Notes: generated by a model not told the origin, from the sequence alone. A stretch of DNA of 12,033 bases from RGIG529 sp963929765 (GCA_963929765.1 CAWVKD010000083.1:1-12033), one strand, 5' to 3'; positions 1 to 7,398 are shown, numbered from the stretch's first letter. Numbers and translations: made by a program.

Positions 1-346
1 AACCATGTCGCATGGTCAACTGTCCCTGTTATTATACAATATTCTCTTTCATTTGTAATTAGACAAATATTTAATTTTGTTCAAAAATACAAACTTTTTT
101 CTATACTCGACTCCTTTTCTCTTTCCTTTTTCGCGCACTTTGCATAAATGCTGTACAATTTTCACAAGAATAGAATTCAAAAATTGACTTGCTCCACAAC
201 AATCAAAATTCCTTTTTGGAGCGAATGACCAATCTTTCTTGCCTTGCATACACTATGGCAGATACCAAACCTTTTCACTTCGGATCGGAATCATACAACA
301 TAGCGTACGTTTTTGATCCCTGTATAACAAATATGGAGGGAACAAT
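1..346. other. AT-rich intergenic region at left edge
   Basis: No convincing gene is seen here. The one longer open frame, on the minus strand (249-49), has no ribosome binding site and a low-complexity basic composition. At 2-16 there is an inverted repeat, ACCATG-TCG-CATGGT. On the minus strand a possible leftward promoter (ATTACA, 17 bp, TATAAT) has its -10 at plus positions 33-38, so a gene transcribed leftwards may begin just outside the window. For the rightward gene at 347 I see no good sigma-A promoter. CATACACT at 247-254 resembles a sporulation-type -10 but lacks a matching -35. Confidence 0.5.
2..16. repeat. Short inverted repeat, possible operator
   Basis: ACCATG and CATGGT form a perfect 6-bp inverted repeat around a 3-base centre (TCG). 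It lies just downstream of a possible leftward -10 (TATAAT on the minus strand, plus positions 33-38), where a repressor site would be expected. There is no T-tract, so it does not look like a terminator. The gene it might control is outside the window. Confidence 0.3.
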
Positions 347-1420
347 ATGAAATCTGCCTCTGCGCATTTTTTTCTGGGTGCCAACACACCCAATGGATTT
401 TATTCTTTATATGACCAACTCATGACAAAAAATTCCCCATATGCTGTCATCATTTTAAAAGGCGGGCCTGGCTGTGGCAAGTCCTCATTAATGCGTCATG
501 TGGCCAAGGGATTGGAAGAGCCCGTTGAATACATACATTGTTCCGGAGACCCTGACTCTTTGGATGCAGTTCTCTTCCCTCGCCTCCATACAGTGATTGT
601 AGATGGAACAGCACCTCACGTAATAGAGCCTCGTTATCCTGGTGTCTTAGATTCCTATGTCAATTTGGGTGCATGCTACCAAACGGATAGTCTTCTGGAA
701 CACCAAGCCGAAATCTGCACCTGTTCCGATCGCTGCAGCGCCCAATATCAAAGAGCTTATCGTATTTTATCCGCTGCCCAACAGATGACAGATCCCCTGC
801 CCACTTCTGCTCTCTCTTCACCTGCTGTCTCCAAAATGAAAAAACGTATTCGTGTTATCGCCTCACGGGAGCTGAAAAAAAAGTCAAATACAACTGCTCC
901 CGGTACGATAACCAAACGTCTGCTGGGCGGAATAACATATCAAGGTTATCTTTGCCGTTTTGACACCGTGGACGCTCTTTGCACACGGGTTTATACCTTC
1001 GTGGATCCATATGGTCTTGCTCACTCTTCTCTCCATTTCCTGCTGGAAACTGCTCTTGCTGCCGGATATGACGTCATTTGTTGCCCTGCCCCTCTTGAAC
1101 CGGAACGTATCGAACATTTGCTAATTCCCGAGCTGTCTTTGGCATTTATTACATCAACAGATACCTTACCTTATGAAGGCCGCCCCGTTCGTAAGTTACG
1201 TTTCGACCATCTCATCGATTCGGATTGGCTGAAAAGCAATCGTGCACGTTTGCGTTTCCATAAAAAAATGTCTCGTATTTTAACAGAAGACGCCATTGCT
1301 GCCTTTGCAGAAGCCAAACGGCTTCACGATGAATTGGAATCTCTGTATAACCCCTATGTCTCTTTCGACGAAGTGTATCGGATTGCCGATCAATTAAAGG
1401 AAATTCTCAAACAAAAATAA
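347..1420 (+). CDS. Tandem P-loop ATPase-like protein (PRK06851-type)
   Basis: This 357-residue cytoplasmic protein has a clear Walker A, GGPGCGKS, at residues 39-46 and a hydrophobic strand ending in an acidic residue, VIVDGTAPH (83-91), that could act as Walker B. It resembles an uncharacterised family of nucleotide-binding proteins found in Firmicutes (PRK06851-like); its biochemical role is unknown. The protein is an internal duplication. FLGANTPNGF (9-18) matches LLGGITYQGY (192-201), and the segment from EYIHCSGDPDSLD (61-73) to VIVDGT matches YDVICCPAPLEPERI (241-255) to AFITST. In the second copy the P-loop position reads VDPYGLAHSS (219-228), without the GKS/T core, so only the first half should bind nucleotide in the usual way. 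The C-terminus (320-357) is a charged helix. The start is set by GGAGG at 333-337, seven bases before ATG. A terminator follows at 1443-1470, so the gene looks monocistronic. Confidence 0.8.
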   Translation: MKSASAHFFLGANTPNGFYSLYDQLMTKNSPYAVIILKGGPGCGKSSLMRHVAKGLEEPVEYIHCSGDPDSLDAVLFPRLHTVIVDGTAPHVIEPRYPGVLDSYVNLGACYQTDSLLEHQAEICTCSDRCSAQYQRAYRILSAAQQMTDPLPTSALSSPAVSKMKKRIRVIASRELKKKSNTTAPGTITKRLLGGITYQGYLCRFDTVDALCTRVYTFVDPYGLAHSSLHFLLETALAAGYDVICCPAPLEPERIEHLLIPELSLAFITSTDTLPYEGRPVRKLRFDHLIDSDWLKSNRARLRFHKKMSRILTEDAIAAFAEAKRLHDELESLYNPYVSFDEVYRIADQLKEILKQK

Positions 1421-1442
1421 CATACATTGGAAAGTGTGACAG

Positions 1443-1476
1443 AAAAGCGGTTTTTTTGCCGCTTTTTTGTTTTTTA
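1443..1476 (+). terminator. Intrinsic terminator after the P-loop gene
   Basis: The stem AAAAGCGG (1443-1450) pairs with CCGCTTTT (1459-1466) around an 8-base T-rich loop, and more Ts follow up to 1476. It sits 22 bases after the stop of the gene ending at 1420, which fits rho-independent termination of that gene and insulation of the LysR gene. Confidence 0.8.
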
Positions 1477-1496
1477 TAAAAAAACAATCATTGTCC

Positions 1497-1525
1497 TTGT
1501 TTCATCTTCATTCCTATGGTAAACT
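1497..1525 (+). promoter_or_regulatory. Sigma-A-type promoter of the LysR gene
   Basis: TTGTTT (1497-1502) and TAAACT (1520-1525) are separated by 17 bp, and a TG one base before the -10 (1517-1518) makes it an extended -10. Transcription would start near 1532, leaving a leader of about 54 bases before the ATG at 1586. The match is moderate, but the position between a terminator and a gene start supports it. Confidence 0.5.
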
Positions 1526-1585
1526 ATATGTTGAAGTAGTGTAGAAAAGGGTAGAAAATTGGAATGCTTTGGAAAGGAAGCGAAG

Positions 1586-2518
1586 ATGAATAATCTTTTA
1601 CATCTAAAATACGCAGTGGAAGTAGAAAAAACAGGTTCCATTTCAAAGGCGGCAGAAAATCTGTATATGGGACAGCCGCAAATCAGCAAAGCCATTCGAG
1701 AAATCGAATCTTCTTTAGGGATCTCTATCTTCAATCGTACCTCAAAAGGTGTAGTGCCGACCAAAAAAGGGGCGGAGTTTTTAAATTATGCCAGAAATAT
1801 TTTATCCCAAGTCAAAGAAATGGAATCATTGTATCAACCTGCCGACCCTTATAAGCAGATCTTTGATATTTCTGTTCCCCGCGCCAGCTATGTATCCTTC
1901 GCATTTACTGAATTGATCAAATCCATGGATCAATCCAAAGAAATCAATGTGAATTATCGGGAAACCAATTCCTTACGTGCAATTAGCAATGTAGCAGATG
2001 GCACCAACAATCTGGCCGTGGTTCGATATCAATCCATTTATGAGGAATACTATCTCAATCTTCTCAAAGAACGCAAATTACAGTATGAACCCATTTGGGA
2101 ATTTGAATATCTAGCCCTGATGTCAAAAAACCACCCTTTGGCAAACGAACCAGAAATTGATTATAATGATCTGTTCACATATACTGAGATTGTACACGGA
2201 GATACTCTGATCCCCACTCTGCCCATCGCCGGTGCTAAATTGATGGAACCTGTCGATGAAAGGAAGCGAAAAATCGCTGTTTATGAACGAGGTAGCCAGT
2301 TCGAACTGTTATACCGCATTTCCGGCACATATATGTGGGTTTCTCCCATGCCGCCTGATGTCCTCTCTTGCTTTTCTCTGGTGCAAAAAAAATGTAATAT
2401 GGCAAAAAATAAATACAAAGATATCTTAGTCTATCGAAAGAGCTATTCTATGCGGCAAATCGACCAGATTTTTGTTCAAAAACTCCAACAATCGGTGGAT
2501 ATGGTATCTCGCTTTTAA
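1586..2518 (+). CDS. LysR-family transcriptional regulator
   Basis: A 310-residue LysR-type regulator. The N-terminal winged helix-turn-helix is typical: HLKYAVEVEKTGSISKAAENL, then GQPQISKAIREIESSLGISIFNR, then the wing TSKGVVPTKKG (residues 6 to about 64). A linker helix follows, then an effector-binding domain (about 90-295) of periplasmic-binding-protein fold. Length is normal for the family. I chose ATG at 1586 over a TTG at 1559 because GGAAAGGAAG (1571-1580) lies five bases upstream and LysR proteins normally begin only a few residues before this helix. The regulated genes are not evident. LysR genes often lie divergent to their target, but here the upstream neighbour points the same way, so there is no obvious local target. 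The effector cannot be predicted. The gene has its own promoter and terminator. Confidence 0.93.
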   Translation: MNNLLHLKYAVEVEKTGSISKAAENLYMGQPQISKAIREIESSLGISIFNRTSKGVVPTKKGAEFLNYARNILSQVKEMESLYQPADPYKQIFDISVPRASYVSFAFTELIKSMDQSKEINVNYRETNSLRAISNVADGTNNLAVVRYQSIYEEYYLNLLKERKLQYEPIWEFEYLALMSKNHPLANEPEIDYNDLFTYTEIVHGDTLIPTLPIAGAKLMEPVDERKRKIAVYERGSQFELLYRISGTYMWVSPMPPDVLSCFSLVQKKCNMAKNKYKDILVYRKSYSMRQIDQIFVQKLQQSVDMVSRF

Positions 2519-2543
2519 AATAGTTCGTACTACCAATATTTCG

Positions 2544-2580
2544 CGGCATGCCGATTTTGACATATCGGTATGCCGTTTTT
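2544..2580 (+). terminator. Intrinsic terminator after the LysR gene
   Basis: A 12-bp stem (2544-2555 with 2564-2575, one G-T wobble) closes an 8-base loop and is followed directly by TTTTT at 2576-2580. It lies 25 bases after the LysR stop codon. It is a strong rho-independent terminator. Confidence 0.88.
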
Positions 2581-2794
2581 ATATCTTCTGCTTTGAGAAA
2601 TGTTATGGTATTGTAAAAGCACAAAGAACGAGACATTCTCAGATGTCTCCTTTGAACCACAAACCTCCTTTCCCCCATTTTCTACCCTCATTTTTTTCTT
2701 CAACTTTTTACCTCTATTGTAATTTTACGTCAAGTTTTGTTTGTAGGCAACTTGTATGATCACACTCAAATTACGATAGATCTTTCCCTAGCAT
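2581..2794. other. Non-coding spacer between convergent genes
   Basis: This pyrimidine-rich stretch lies between the LysR terminator and the palindrome that ends the Spx-like gene. The only structure seen is a 7-bp perfect hairpin, GAGACAT (2630-2636) with ATGTCTC (2643-2649), without a convincing T-tract. A minus-strand open frame (2678-2448) crosses this region, but it also reads through the LysR terminator and into the LysR coding end, so I do not call it a gene. Confidence 0.5.
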
Positions 2795-2830
2795 AAAAGG
2801 TGGCATAGCCCATGGGCTATGCCACCTTTT
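2795..2830. terminator. 36-bp perfect palindrome, bidirectional terminator
   Basis: Every base from 2795 to 2830 belongs to a perfect palindrome, AAAAGGTGGCATAGCCC followed by its mirror half. It begins immediately next to the TAA stop of the minus-strand Spx-like gene. It ends in a run of Ts in both directions: TTTTTT at 2827-2832 for rightward transcripts and TTTT for leftward ones. It most likely terminates the Spx-like gene and also blocks any read-through from the LysR gene. Confidence 0.85.
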
Positions 2831-3181
2831 TTATGAAATATCTTCTTCCCACTCAGATTGTCGAAATCCCACCAAAACGCCCCGCTCTGTGAGTAAAATA
2901 GGACGTTTCACCAACATACCATCACTGGCAAGCAGCTGCAGTTGCTCTTCCTCGCTCATTTGAGGCAAACGATCTTTTAACTTCAGTTCTCTGTATTTTG
3001 ATCCACTGGTATTAAAAAACCGTTTGAGTGGAAGGCCGCTTTGTTGATGCCAAAGTTTGAGTTCTTCATAAGTCGGCCGTTCACTTTTGATATCACGCAC
3101 GGAAAATGTCATGCCACTTGCTTCCAAAAATTGTTGTGCCTTTTTGCATGTGGTACAATTTGGATAACAAAGAAATACCAT
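2831..3181 (-). CDS. ArsC/Spx-family thioredoxin-fold protein
   Basis: This 116-residue protein belongs to the ArsC/Spx/YffB family. A CxxC pair (CTTC, Cys9 and Cys12) follows the first strand, MVFLCYPN, and the family's basic motif VKRPILL (Arg93) lies near the C-terminus with GVLVGF after it. Arsenate reductases of this fold use a single cysteine with three arginines. The CxxC and the size resemble Spx-like redox-sensing RNA polymerase partners, but sequence alone does not decide between regulator and reductase. For the start, two ATGs lie at 3187 and 3181; the GGGAG ribosome site is 2 bases from the first and 8 from the second, so 3181 is preferred. The frame is open back to 3256, but that segment lies in the apparent leader. 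It has a plausible promoter at 3245-3273 and ends at a perfect palindrome. It lies downstream of the germination operon on the same strand, with no clear terminator between. Confidence 0.88.
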   Translation of the reverse strand: MVFLCYPNCTTCKKAQQFLEASGMTFSVRDIKSERPTYEELKLWHQQSGLPLKRFFNTSGSKYRELKLKDRLPQMSEEEQLQLLASDGMLVKRPILLTERGVLVGFRQSEWEEDIS

Positions 3182-3244
3182 CTTCATTTCTCCCTCTTTA
3201 TCGTTTCTTCGGAACCACCTAAAATGAGCAGGAGGTTCAACTGT

Positions 3245-3273
3245 ATTGAAACACAAATTTTTCTTGTGGTCAA
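3245..3273 (-). promoter_or_regulatory. Probable sigma-A promoter of the Spx-like gene
   Basis: On the minus strand TTGACC (3273-3268) and TTCAAT (3250-3245) are 17 bp apart. The -35 matches 5 of 6 bases and the -10 matches 4 of 6. A leader of about 57 bases would precede the start. It lies in the short gap after the gerB-family stop at 3310, so the Spx-like gene need not depend on the germination operon. Confidence 0.45.
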
Positions 3274-3309
3274 GGTAGACGACTTATGATTTTTACTATT
3301 GCTGCCACT

Positions 3310-4401
3310 TCATACTTTGTGGCGCACTTTTCCCGTAATCAGTGCCAATAAGGGAACACCGAAACAAAGAACAATATCCCCTGCACGTACAACCGTTCTT
3401 GTAAACTCTTTCAGAGCAAAACTACTAGATGTGATGAGTAAACTCCCCACAAATACAATGAGTAGAATCGGGGTAAGCATTGCCTTTGCACTTTTCAACT
3501 GGAATAAAAATTTGAGCAGTTTAGCGGAAAGAATAGCTAAAATACCTACAAAAATATAATCTGTAGCAACCCACAGGGCGATGACAATAGGTTCCAGCCG
3601 TTCTAAAACACCAAAAACCGATATATTTTTGATCATGTGGAACAAAGGAAACTGCAAATGCGGCACCAATTCGATCCCTAATGTCCCCAAAACGGCAATC
3701 TGCAACACCGTAAGGAATAGAGAAAAGAAAACCAACCAACGTACAATGACTTTCACATTGTTTTTTTCTTGCAGACGAATCTCTGGCCACAAGAATCCAC
3801 TATACATTGCAATTCCCATCATACTAATACAGGGTAACACAGAGGGAAAAGATGCTCCTACATCACTTGCCGTTACATTGAGGACACGCCGTACATCCAT
3901 GCGAGATGTAGCAAAAATAACGGCTAAGATCAACACCACCAAAAGGATGGTCATACACATTTCGCCCAATCTTCCGAAAGCTCGTAAACGGCCTCTTGCC
4001 GTCACAAATACAAAGAGCAACAAAATAACGACAAATATGGCTAAGATTTCATCTTGATATGTTGTGGCAAGAAACCGGTCGCTATAGTCTCTCACAGTCA
4101 TACACATGAGAACAAAGGTCCATAAAAAATAAAGTGTAACGATGATTTTTCCTGCAACTGATCCAAAAATGTCGCAATATATCTCTCCCAAATGTTTTCC
4201 TTTTGCCTTGCGCAACAAAAGGTACATCACCCAAATCAGAAACAGCATGGGAATGATAGCCAACAGAGAAGCCAGCCATGTTCCTTTGCCTGATTCTGCT
4301 GTTGTCTGTCCTGGTACAACCTTGATAATAGGAGACAAAATTCCAACAGAAAAAATCGCCATCACTTGCCGCAACGAAATTTTGTCTAATCCATCCCCCA
4401 T
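3310..4401 (-). CDS. GerB-family spore germination transporter-like subunit
   Basis: A 363-residue integral membrane protein of the GerAB/GerKB family, which belongs to the APC transporter superfamily and forms the germinant-binding B subunit of GerA-type receptors in the inner spore membrane. It begins with the usual short polar segment (MGDGLDKISLRQ) and has about ten hydrophobic helices spread over the whole length, with the first around residues 12-28 and the last around 340-358. Length matches the family. The start is secured by TAGGAGG seven bases upstream; the TAG of that site is the stop codon of the preceding 57-residue ORF, so translation of the two is probably coupled. It is the last gene of the operon. 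The germinant cannot be read from the sequence. No clear terminator follows before the Spx-like promoter. Confidence 0.93.
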   Translation of the reverse strand: MGDGLDKISLRQVMAIFSVGILSPIIKVVPGQTTAESGKGTWLASLLAIIPMLFLIWVMYLLLRKAKGKHLGEIYCDIFGSVAGKIIVTLYFLWTFVLMCMTVRDYSDRFLATTYQDEILAIFVVILLLFVFVTARGRLRAFGRLGEMCMTILLVVLILAVIFATSRMDVRRVLNVTASDVGASFPSVLPCISMMGIAMYSGFLWPEIRLQEKNNVKVIVRWLVFFSLFLTVLQIAVLGTLGIELVPHLQFPLFHMIKNISVFGVLERLEPIVIALWVATDYIFVGILAILSAKLLKFLFQLKSAKAMLTPILLIVFVGSLLITSSSFALKEFTRTVVRAGDIVLCFGVPLLALITGKVRHKV

Positions 4402-4412
4402 CTTTTTGCCTC

Positions 4413-4586
4413 CTATCCAACTATGCTAAAGTTTGTGGGGGCCAACCACAAAAAGATACCAGCCGCTACTGCTACCAGCATCAAACATAGGTAGAGTATT
4501 CTTTCTTTTCGTTCTCCTGTACGCAGTAAATTTCTCATATCAAACAGAAATAAGCCTACCAAAACGACAAAATAGATTGCAATCAT
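4413..4586 (-). CDS. 57-residue two-helix membrane protein in the ger operon (GerD-subunit-like)
   Basis: Reading the minus strand between the C- and B-subunit genes gives a 57-residue frame, MIAIYFVVLVGLFLFDMRNL through to TNFSIVG. It has two hydrophobic stretches, residues 2-15 and about 31-49, joined by a basic loop (RNLLRTGERKER, 18-29) and little else. Its ATG overlaps the C-subunit stop as ATGA (4586-4583), and its TAG stop is part of the TAGGAGG ribosome site of the B-subunit gene. Both junctions indicate translational coupling and a real gene. In Bacillus, small two-helix D-subunit proteins are encoded with some GerA-type receptors and modulate germination; by size, topology and context this is the likely counterpart, though I see no residue-level match I could vouch for. 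The charged loop is predicted cytoplasmic by the positive-inside rule. Confidence 0.75.
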   Translation of the reverse strand: MIAIYFVVLVGLFLFDMRNLLRTGERKERILYLCLMLVAVAAGIFLWLAPTNFSIVG

Positions 4587-5872
4587 CGCTGCGCATTCTC
4601 CTTTTCCGCATGGTCTCCCTCAACCGGAATACTCAAATCATATGTCTGGTTGATCCTCACTTCTGCTTCCACCTGAAAAGGGACCGTAGGAAATAGGGAC
4701 TTCCAATCTCCTTGGATCTTTTTCCATTGTGCCGGCGCCGCAATCTCTATTTTCTCCCCGATTCCAAGATAGTCGGCTTTCAGCATCTGCGCTTGCGCAA
4801 CGGTTTTTTCAACCAAAGCAACTTCTTTCTGGCATAGCTGTTGCTTTATATATTGGAGGACAGAAGGATCTGTGGCATTGTCGACCCCCTGGACTTCATT
4901 GATATCTGCTGAAGCTGTTACGGAAATGACAATTCTCTTTAATGTGTCTCCTTCAAATTCTGGCTGTAGTTTTGTTTTGTCACGGGTAACTTTCAGCGTA
5001 ATATCGCCACCCTCTGGCCCTTCTACTACAACATAGTCATTACGCAGCTTATCCAGCAGCAGATTCACACCTGGTGCATCTTCTGCATCAATATAGCCTG
5101 CCAAGTGATAGTCTCGAAAGACAGCATAGCCATCTAGTCTTGCAACAGGGGTGGGCGTGCTGTTTGTTTTTTCTTTTTCTTCTACTTCACGCTCTGTCCC
5201 TCCCTGTGCTTCTTGCGTTTTTTCTCCGTCATTTCCCTGGCTGCTTTCCGTTTGGTTGCTCCCTTCTGATGGTTCTTCCTGTATTTCTATGGTAACAGCT
5301 GCCACCAATGCGCATCCATCCGAAACCAACAATTGCTGAAGCACCTCTCCTGTGTTAAAAGGATAGGAAATAGGCAGTATAAGCATGTCATCTTCCGCAT
5401 CCCTCAAATAGTCAAAAGTCGTTCGATTCTGACTGGTAGTCGCCCGGATTAAATCCTCTGCTGTTCCGCCTTTCACCACATAAATGTCTGTATCAAGACG
5501 CATAGAGATATCCCTTGCAATAAAATCCAGCTGTTCACCCAAATCCTGTTTTGCCGCTTCTTCTCCTAAAATGAACTGCCCTACATGGCCAAAAAACAAC
5601 TTTTGTTCTGGAATCACCCGGAGCTGACTGACCGCTTGGGCCATTGTCTGCTGCTCCGTTTCCACAAGCATCGGGCTGTTATCTCGACTCTCATTACCCA
5701 GCGCAATAACACGAAGTGTCCCATCCTCTGTGTTGACCCGATCTACTCCCAATGCAGTTACCAGTTCCAATTGATTGATTTCTCTGGCTCTTACCACTGT
5801 TTGGCTCCCTTCACTGACGCACAGCGCCAAAAGCAACAGAACCCATCCTATTTTCCAATATATCCGTTTCAT
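4583..5872 (-). CDS. GerC-family germination subunit with degenerate lipobox
   Basis: A 429-residue member of the Ger(x)C family, the normally lipid-anchored C subunit of GerA-type germinant receptors on the outer face of the inner spore membrane. Family signs are REINQLELVTALGVD (residues 30-44) just after the signal segment and the C-terminal strand pattern ending near QTYDLSIPVEGD. A hydrophobic N-terminal segment (residues 8-18) is present, but the usual lipobox cysteine just ahead of REIN is replaced (TVVRAREIN). The only nearby cysteine, Cys18 in LALC, has Leu at -1 and is not a good lipobox. Residues about 198-243 are an acidic, Ser/Glu/Gln-rich low-complexity insert, which explains the extra length over the family's usual 370-410. 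ATG at 5872 is preferred over GTG at 5884 because GAGG lies six bases before it; the GTG would overlap the A-subunit stop and lacks its own site. Confidence 0.9.
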   Translation of the reverse strand: MKRIYWKIGWVLLLLALCVSEGSQTVVRAREINQLELVTALGVDRVNTEDGTLRVIALGNESRDNSPMLVETEQQTMAQAVSQLRVIPEQKLFFGHVGQFILGEEAAKQDLGEQLDFIARDISMRLDTDIYVVKGGTAEDLIRATTSQNRTTFDYLRDAEDDMLILPISYPFNTGEVLQQLLVSDGCALVAAVTIEIQEEPSEGSNQTESSQGNDGEKTQEAQGGTEREVEEKEKTNSTPTPVARLDGYAVFRDYHLAGYIDAEDAPGVNLLLDKLRNDYVVVEGPEGGDITLKVTRDKTKLQPEFEGDTLKRIVISVTASADINEVQGVDNATDPSVLQYIKQQLCQKEVALVEKTVAQAQMLKADYLGIGEKIEIAAPAQWKKIQGDWKSLFPTVPFQVEAEVRINQTYDLSIPVEGDHAEKENAQR

Positions 5873-5880
5873 AGAGTTCC

Positions 5881-7398
5881 TCACTTCCGGCGTCTGACAT
5901 TCTGGGGCCTGATATCAGACTCTCGATATTTTTCTTTTGGAAAAGGAGGACGGATTACGCCATTTCCTCCAATATTACCTCCATCCTTTGCGACAAAAGG
6001 AGATAAATAGGGCACGCCAAAGCTTTCCAGACTTGCCAAATGGTACAAGAGTGCCAATCCAGCAGTTGCCGTTCCAAATAGACCCAGCACAGCCGAAGCA
6101 AAAGCAATGAAGAAACGCCAGATACGAATAGCACCTGCAAAATCACGATTCGGCAATGTATATCCTGCAATTCCTGTCACTGCCACAACAATGATGATAA
6201 CAGGAGAAAGAATCTTTGCGTCAACTGCTGCCTGTCCTACAATAAGCCCACCTACAATGCTAACGGTTTGACCAATGGTTTTGGGCAATCGCAATCCTGC
6301 CTCCTGTAAGATTTCAAAAGAAAACAACAAACCAAACACTTCAAAAACCGTTGGAAACGGCACATCCTGTTTACTGTTGATAATAGAGTGCAATAATGCT
6401 GTTGGAATCATTTCCTGGTGGAAGGTAGAGACTGCAATATAAAATCCCGGGAGCAGAACATTGATCCAAAGCGCCATATATCGTACAAAGCGTAAAATGG
6501 TAGCTTGGATATAGTTATTGGCCCGATCTTCTGGTGCCGTCATAAACTGAGCCAAAGTGCTTGGCAGCAAATATCCCAGAGGAAGCCCGTCAACTAGTAT
6601 ACCAACTCTTCCCCCAATCAATCCGGATGCAAAACGATCTGTTCGCTCTGTATACAATATCAATGGAAATGGCGTTTTTATATCGTCTACCAAGTATTCT
6701 TCCAATGCACCACCGGCCAAAACCCCATCTACATCCATCTTTTCAATTCGTTCCACAGCCTGACGCACCAGATCCGGATTGGTCAGGCCCTCGATATAAA
6801 CAACGGCAATTCTTGTCAATGTCTGGCGGCCTACAACCCGCTCCTGAATTCGCATGTCCGGCGTCCGGATATGTCGACGCACCAAAGAAGTATTGGTACG
6901 CAATGTTTCCACAAAGGCATCTTTGGCACCTTTTAATACATTTTCAACAGAAGGCTCTGAAATAGAACGGCCGTCCTGGGTTCTTGTCTCAAAAGACAAA
7001 GCTATTTTTTGTTTTTCAAATAAGACCACACAAAAACCATTAACTAGATCAGATGCTACATCATCCAATGTTTCCCGCAATTGCACCACGGCATTGTAAA
7101 CGCCGCCTTGTTTCAACTTTTCAATTTTTTGATATGGTGTTTCTCCTCCGTCCAACATAATCCCCTGGGCCAGAGGTCGGATCACAGATTCGCTGATGTT
7201 GTTTCCAGAAACCAAACCGTCTATAAAAAATAGATCTACTTTCCCTTTGGGATCTCCATCGATGAGAACCGTACGATGCACAAAGTCATCGGCTCCTTGA
7301 AAGATGGTCTCAATGGCACTGACAGTCAAAGGTGCATCAAATTTTGGCTTTTTTTGGGGGTGATATGGTACTCTCTCTCTTCTTTTTCCAAAAAACAA
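5881..7398 (-). CDS. GerA-family spore germination receptor subunit A
   Basis: A 505-residue GerAA/GerKA-type protein, the A subunit of the nutrient germinant receptor in the inner spore membrane. A large cytoplasmic N-terminal domain (about 1-295) includes TVLIDGDPKGKVDLFFIDGL (43-62) and LVDGLPLGYLLPS (268-280). A membrane domain follows (about 296-455). It contains the family signature FEILQEAGLRLPKTIGQ (361-377), then SIVGGLIVGQAAVDA (380-394), and a short basic tail. GerA subunits are thought to assemble into a gated ion channel. The start is a TTG: GGGGAGG lies eight bases upstream and there is no better ATG. It is the first gene of the operon, behind a strong sigma-G-like promoter (7430-7458). 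Its stop lies just upstream of the gerC-family start and leaves room for its GAGG ribosome site. No defect is seen. Confidence 0.95.
   Translation of the reverse strand: MFFGKRRERVPYHPQKKPKFDAPLTVSAIETIFQGADDFVHRTVLIDGDPKGKVDLFFIDGLVSGNNISESVIRPLAQGIMLDGGETPYQKIEKLKQGGVYNAVVQLRETLDDVASDLVNGFCVVLFEKQKIALSFETRTQDGRSISEPSVENVLKGAKDAFVETLRTNTSLVRRHIRTPDMRIQERVVGRQTLTRIAVVYIEGLTNPDLVRQAVERIEKMDVDGVLAGGALEEYLVDDIKTPFPLILYTERTDRFASGLIGGRVGILVDGLPLGYLLPSTLAQFMTAPEDRANNYIQATILRFVRYMALWINVLLPGFYIAVSTFHQEMIPTALLHSIINSKQDVPFPTVFEVFGLLFSFEILQEAGLRLPKTIGQTVSIVGGLIVGQAAVDAKILSPVIIIVVAVTGIAGYTLPNRDFAGAIRIWRFFIAFASAVLGLFGTATAGLALLYHLASLESFGVPYLSPFVAKDGGNIGGNGVIRPPFPKEKYRESDIRPQNVRRRK

Noticed and set aside
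49..249. Minus-strand 66-residue open frame in the left intergenic region
   Set aside because: It has no ribosome binding site, a biased Lys/Phe/Asn composition expected from AT-rich DNA, and no recognisable motif.
247..254. CATACACT as a sigma-E or sigma-K -10 for the P-loop gene
   Set aside because: The -10 fits, but no -35 of either type lies at the right distance. The same holds for CATACAAC at 292-299.
2448..2678. Minus-strand 76-residue frame with an AAAGGAGG site inside its beginning, crossing the end of the LysR gene
   Set aside because: It reads through the LysR terminator hairpin and 71 bases of LysR coding sequence. A faint likeness to small DUF3343-type proteins (ITFLKAED, MPRNIGS) is partly produced by the terminator palindrome itself.
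3581..4057. Long plus-strand open frame opposite the GerB gene
   Set aside because: It is a mirror of the membrane-protein coding strand, rich in Thr, Lys and Asn, with no start signal; the minus strand carries the clear family match.
5585..6010. Plus-strand 141-residue frame opposite the gerA/gerC junction
   Set aside because: It is antisense to two well-supported genes, has no ribosome site and no recognisable domain.
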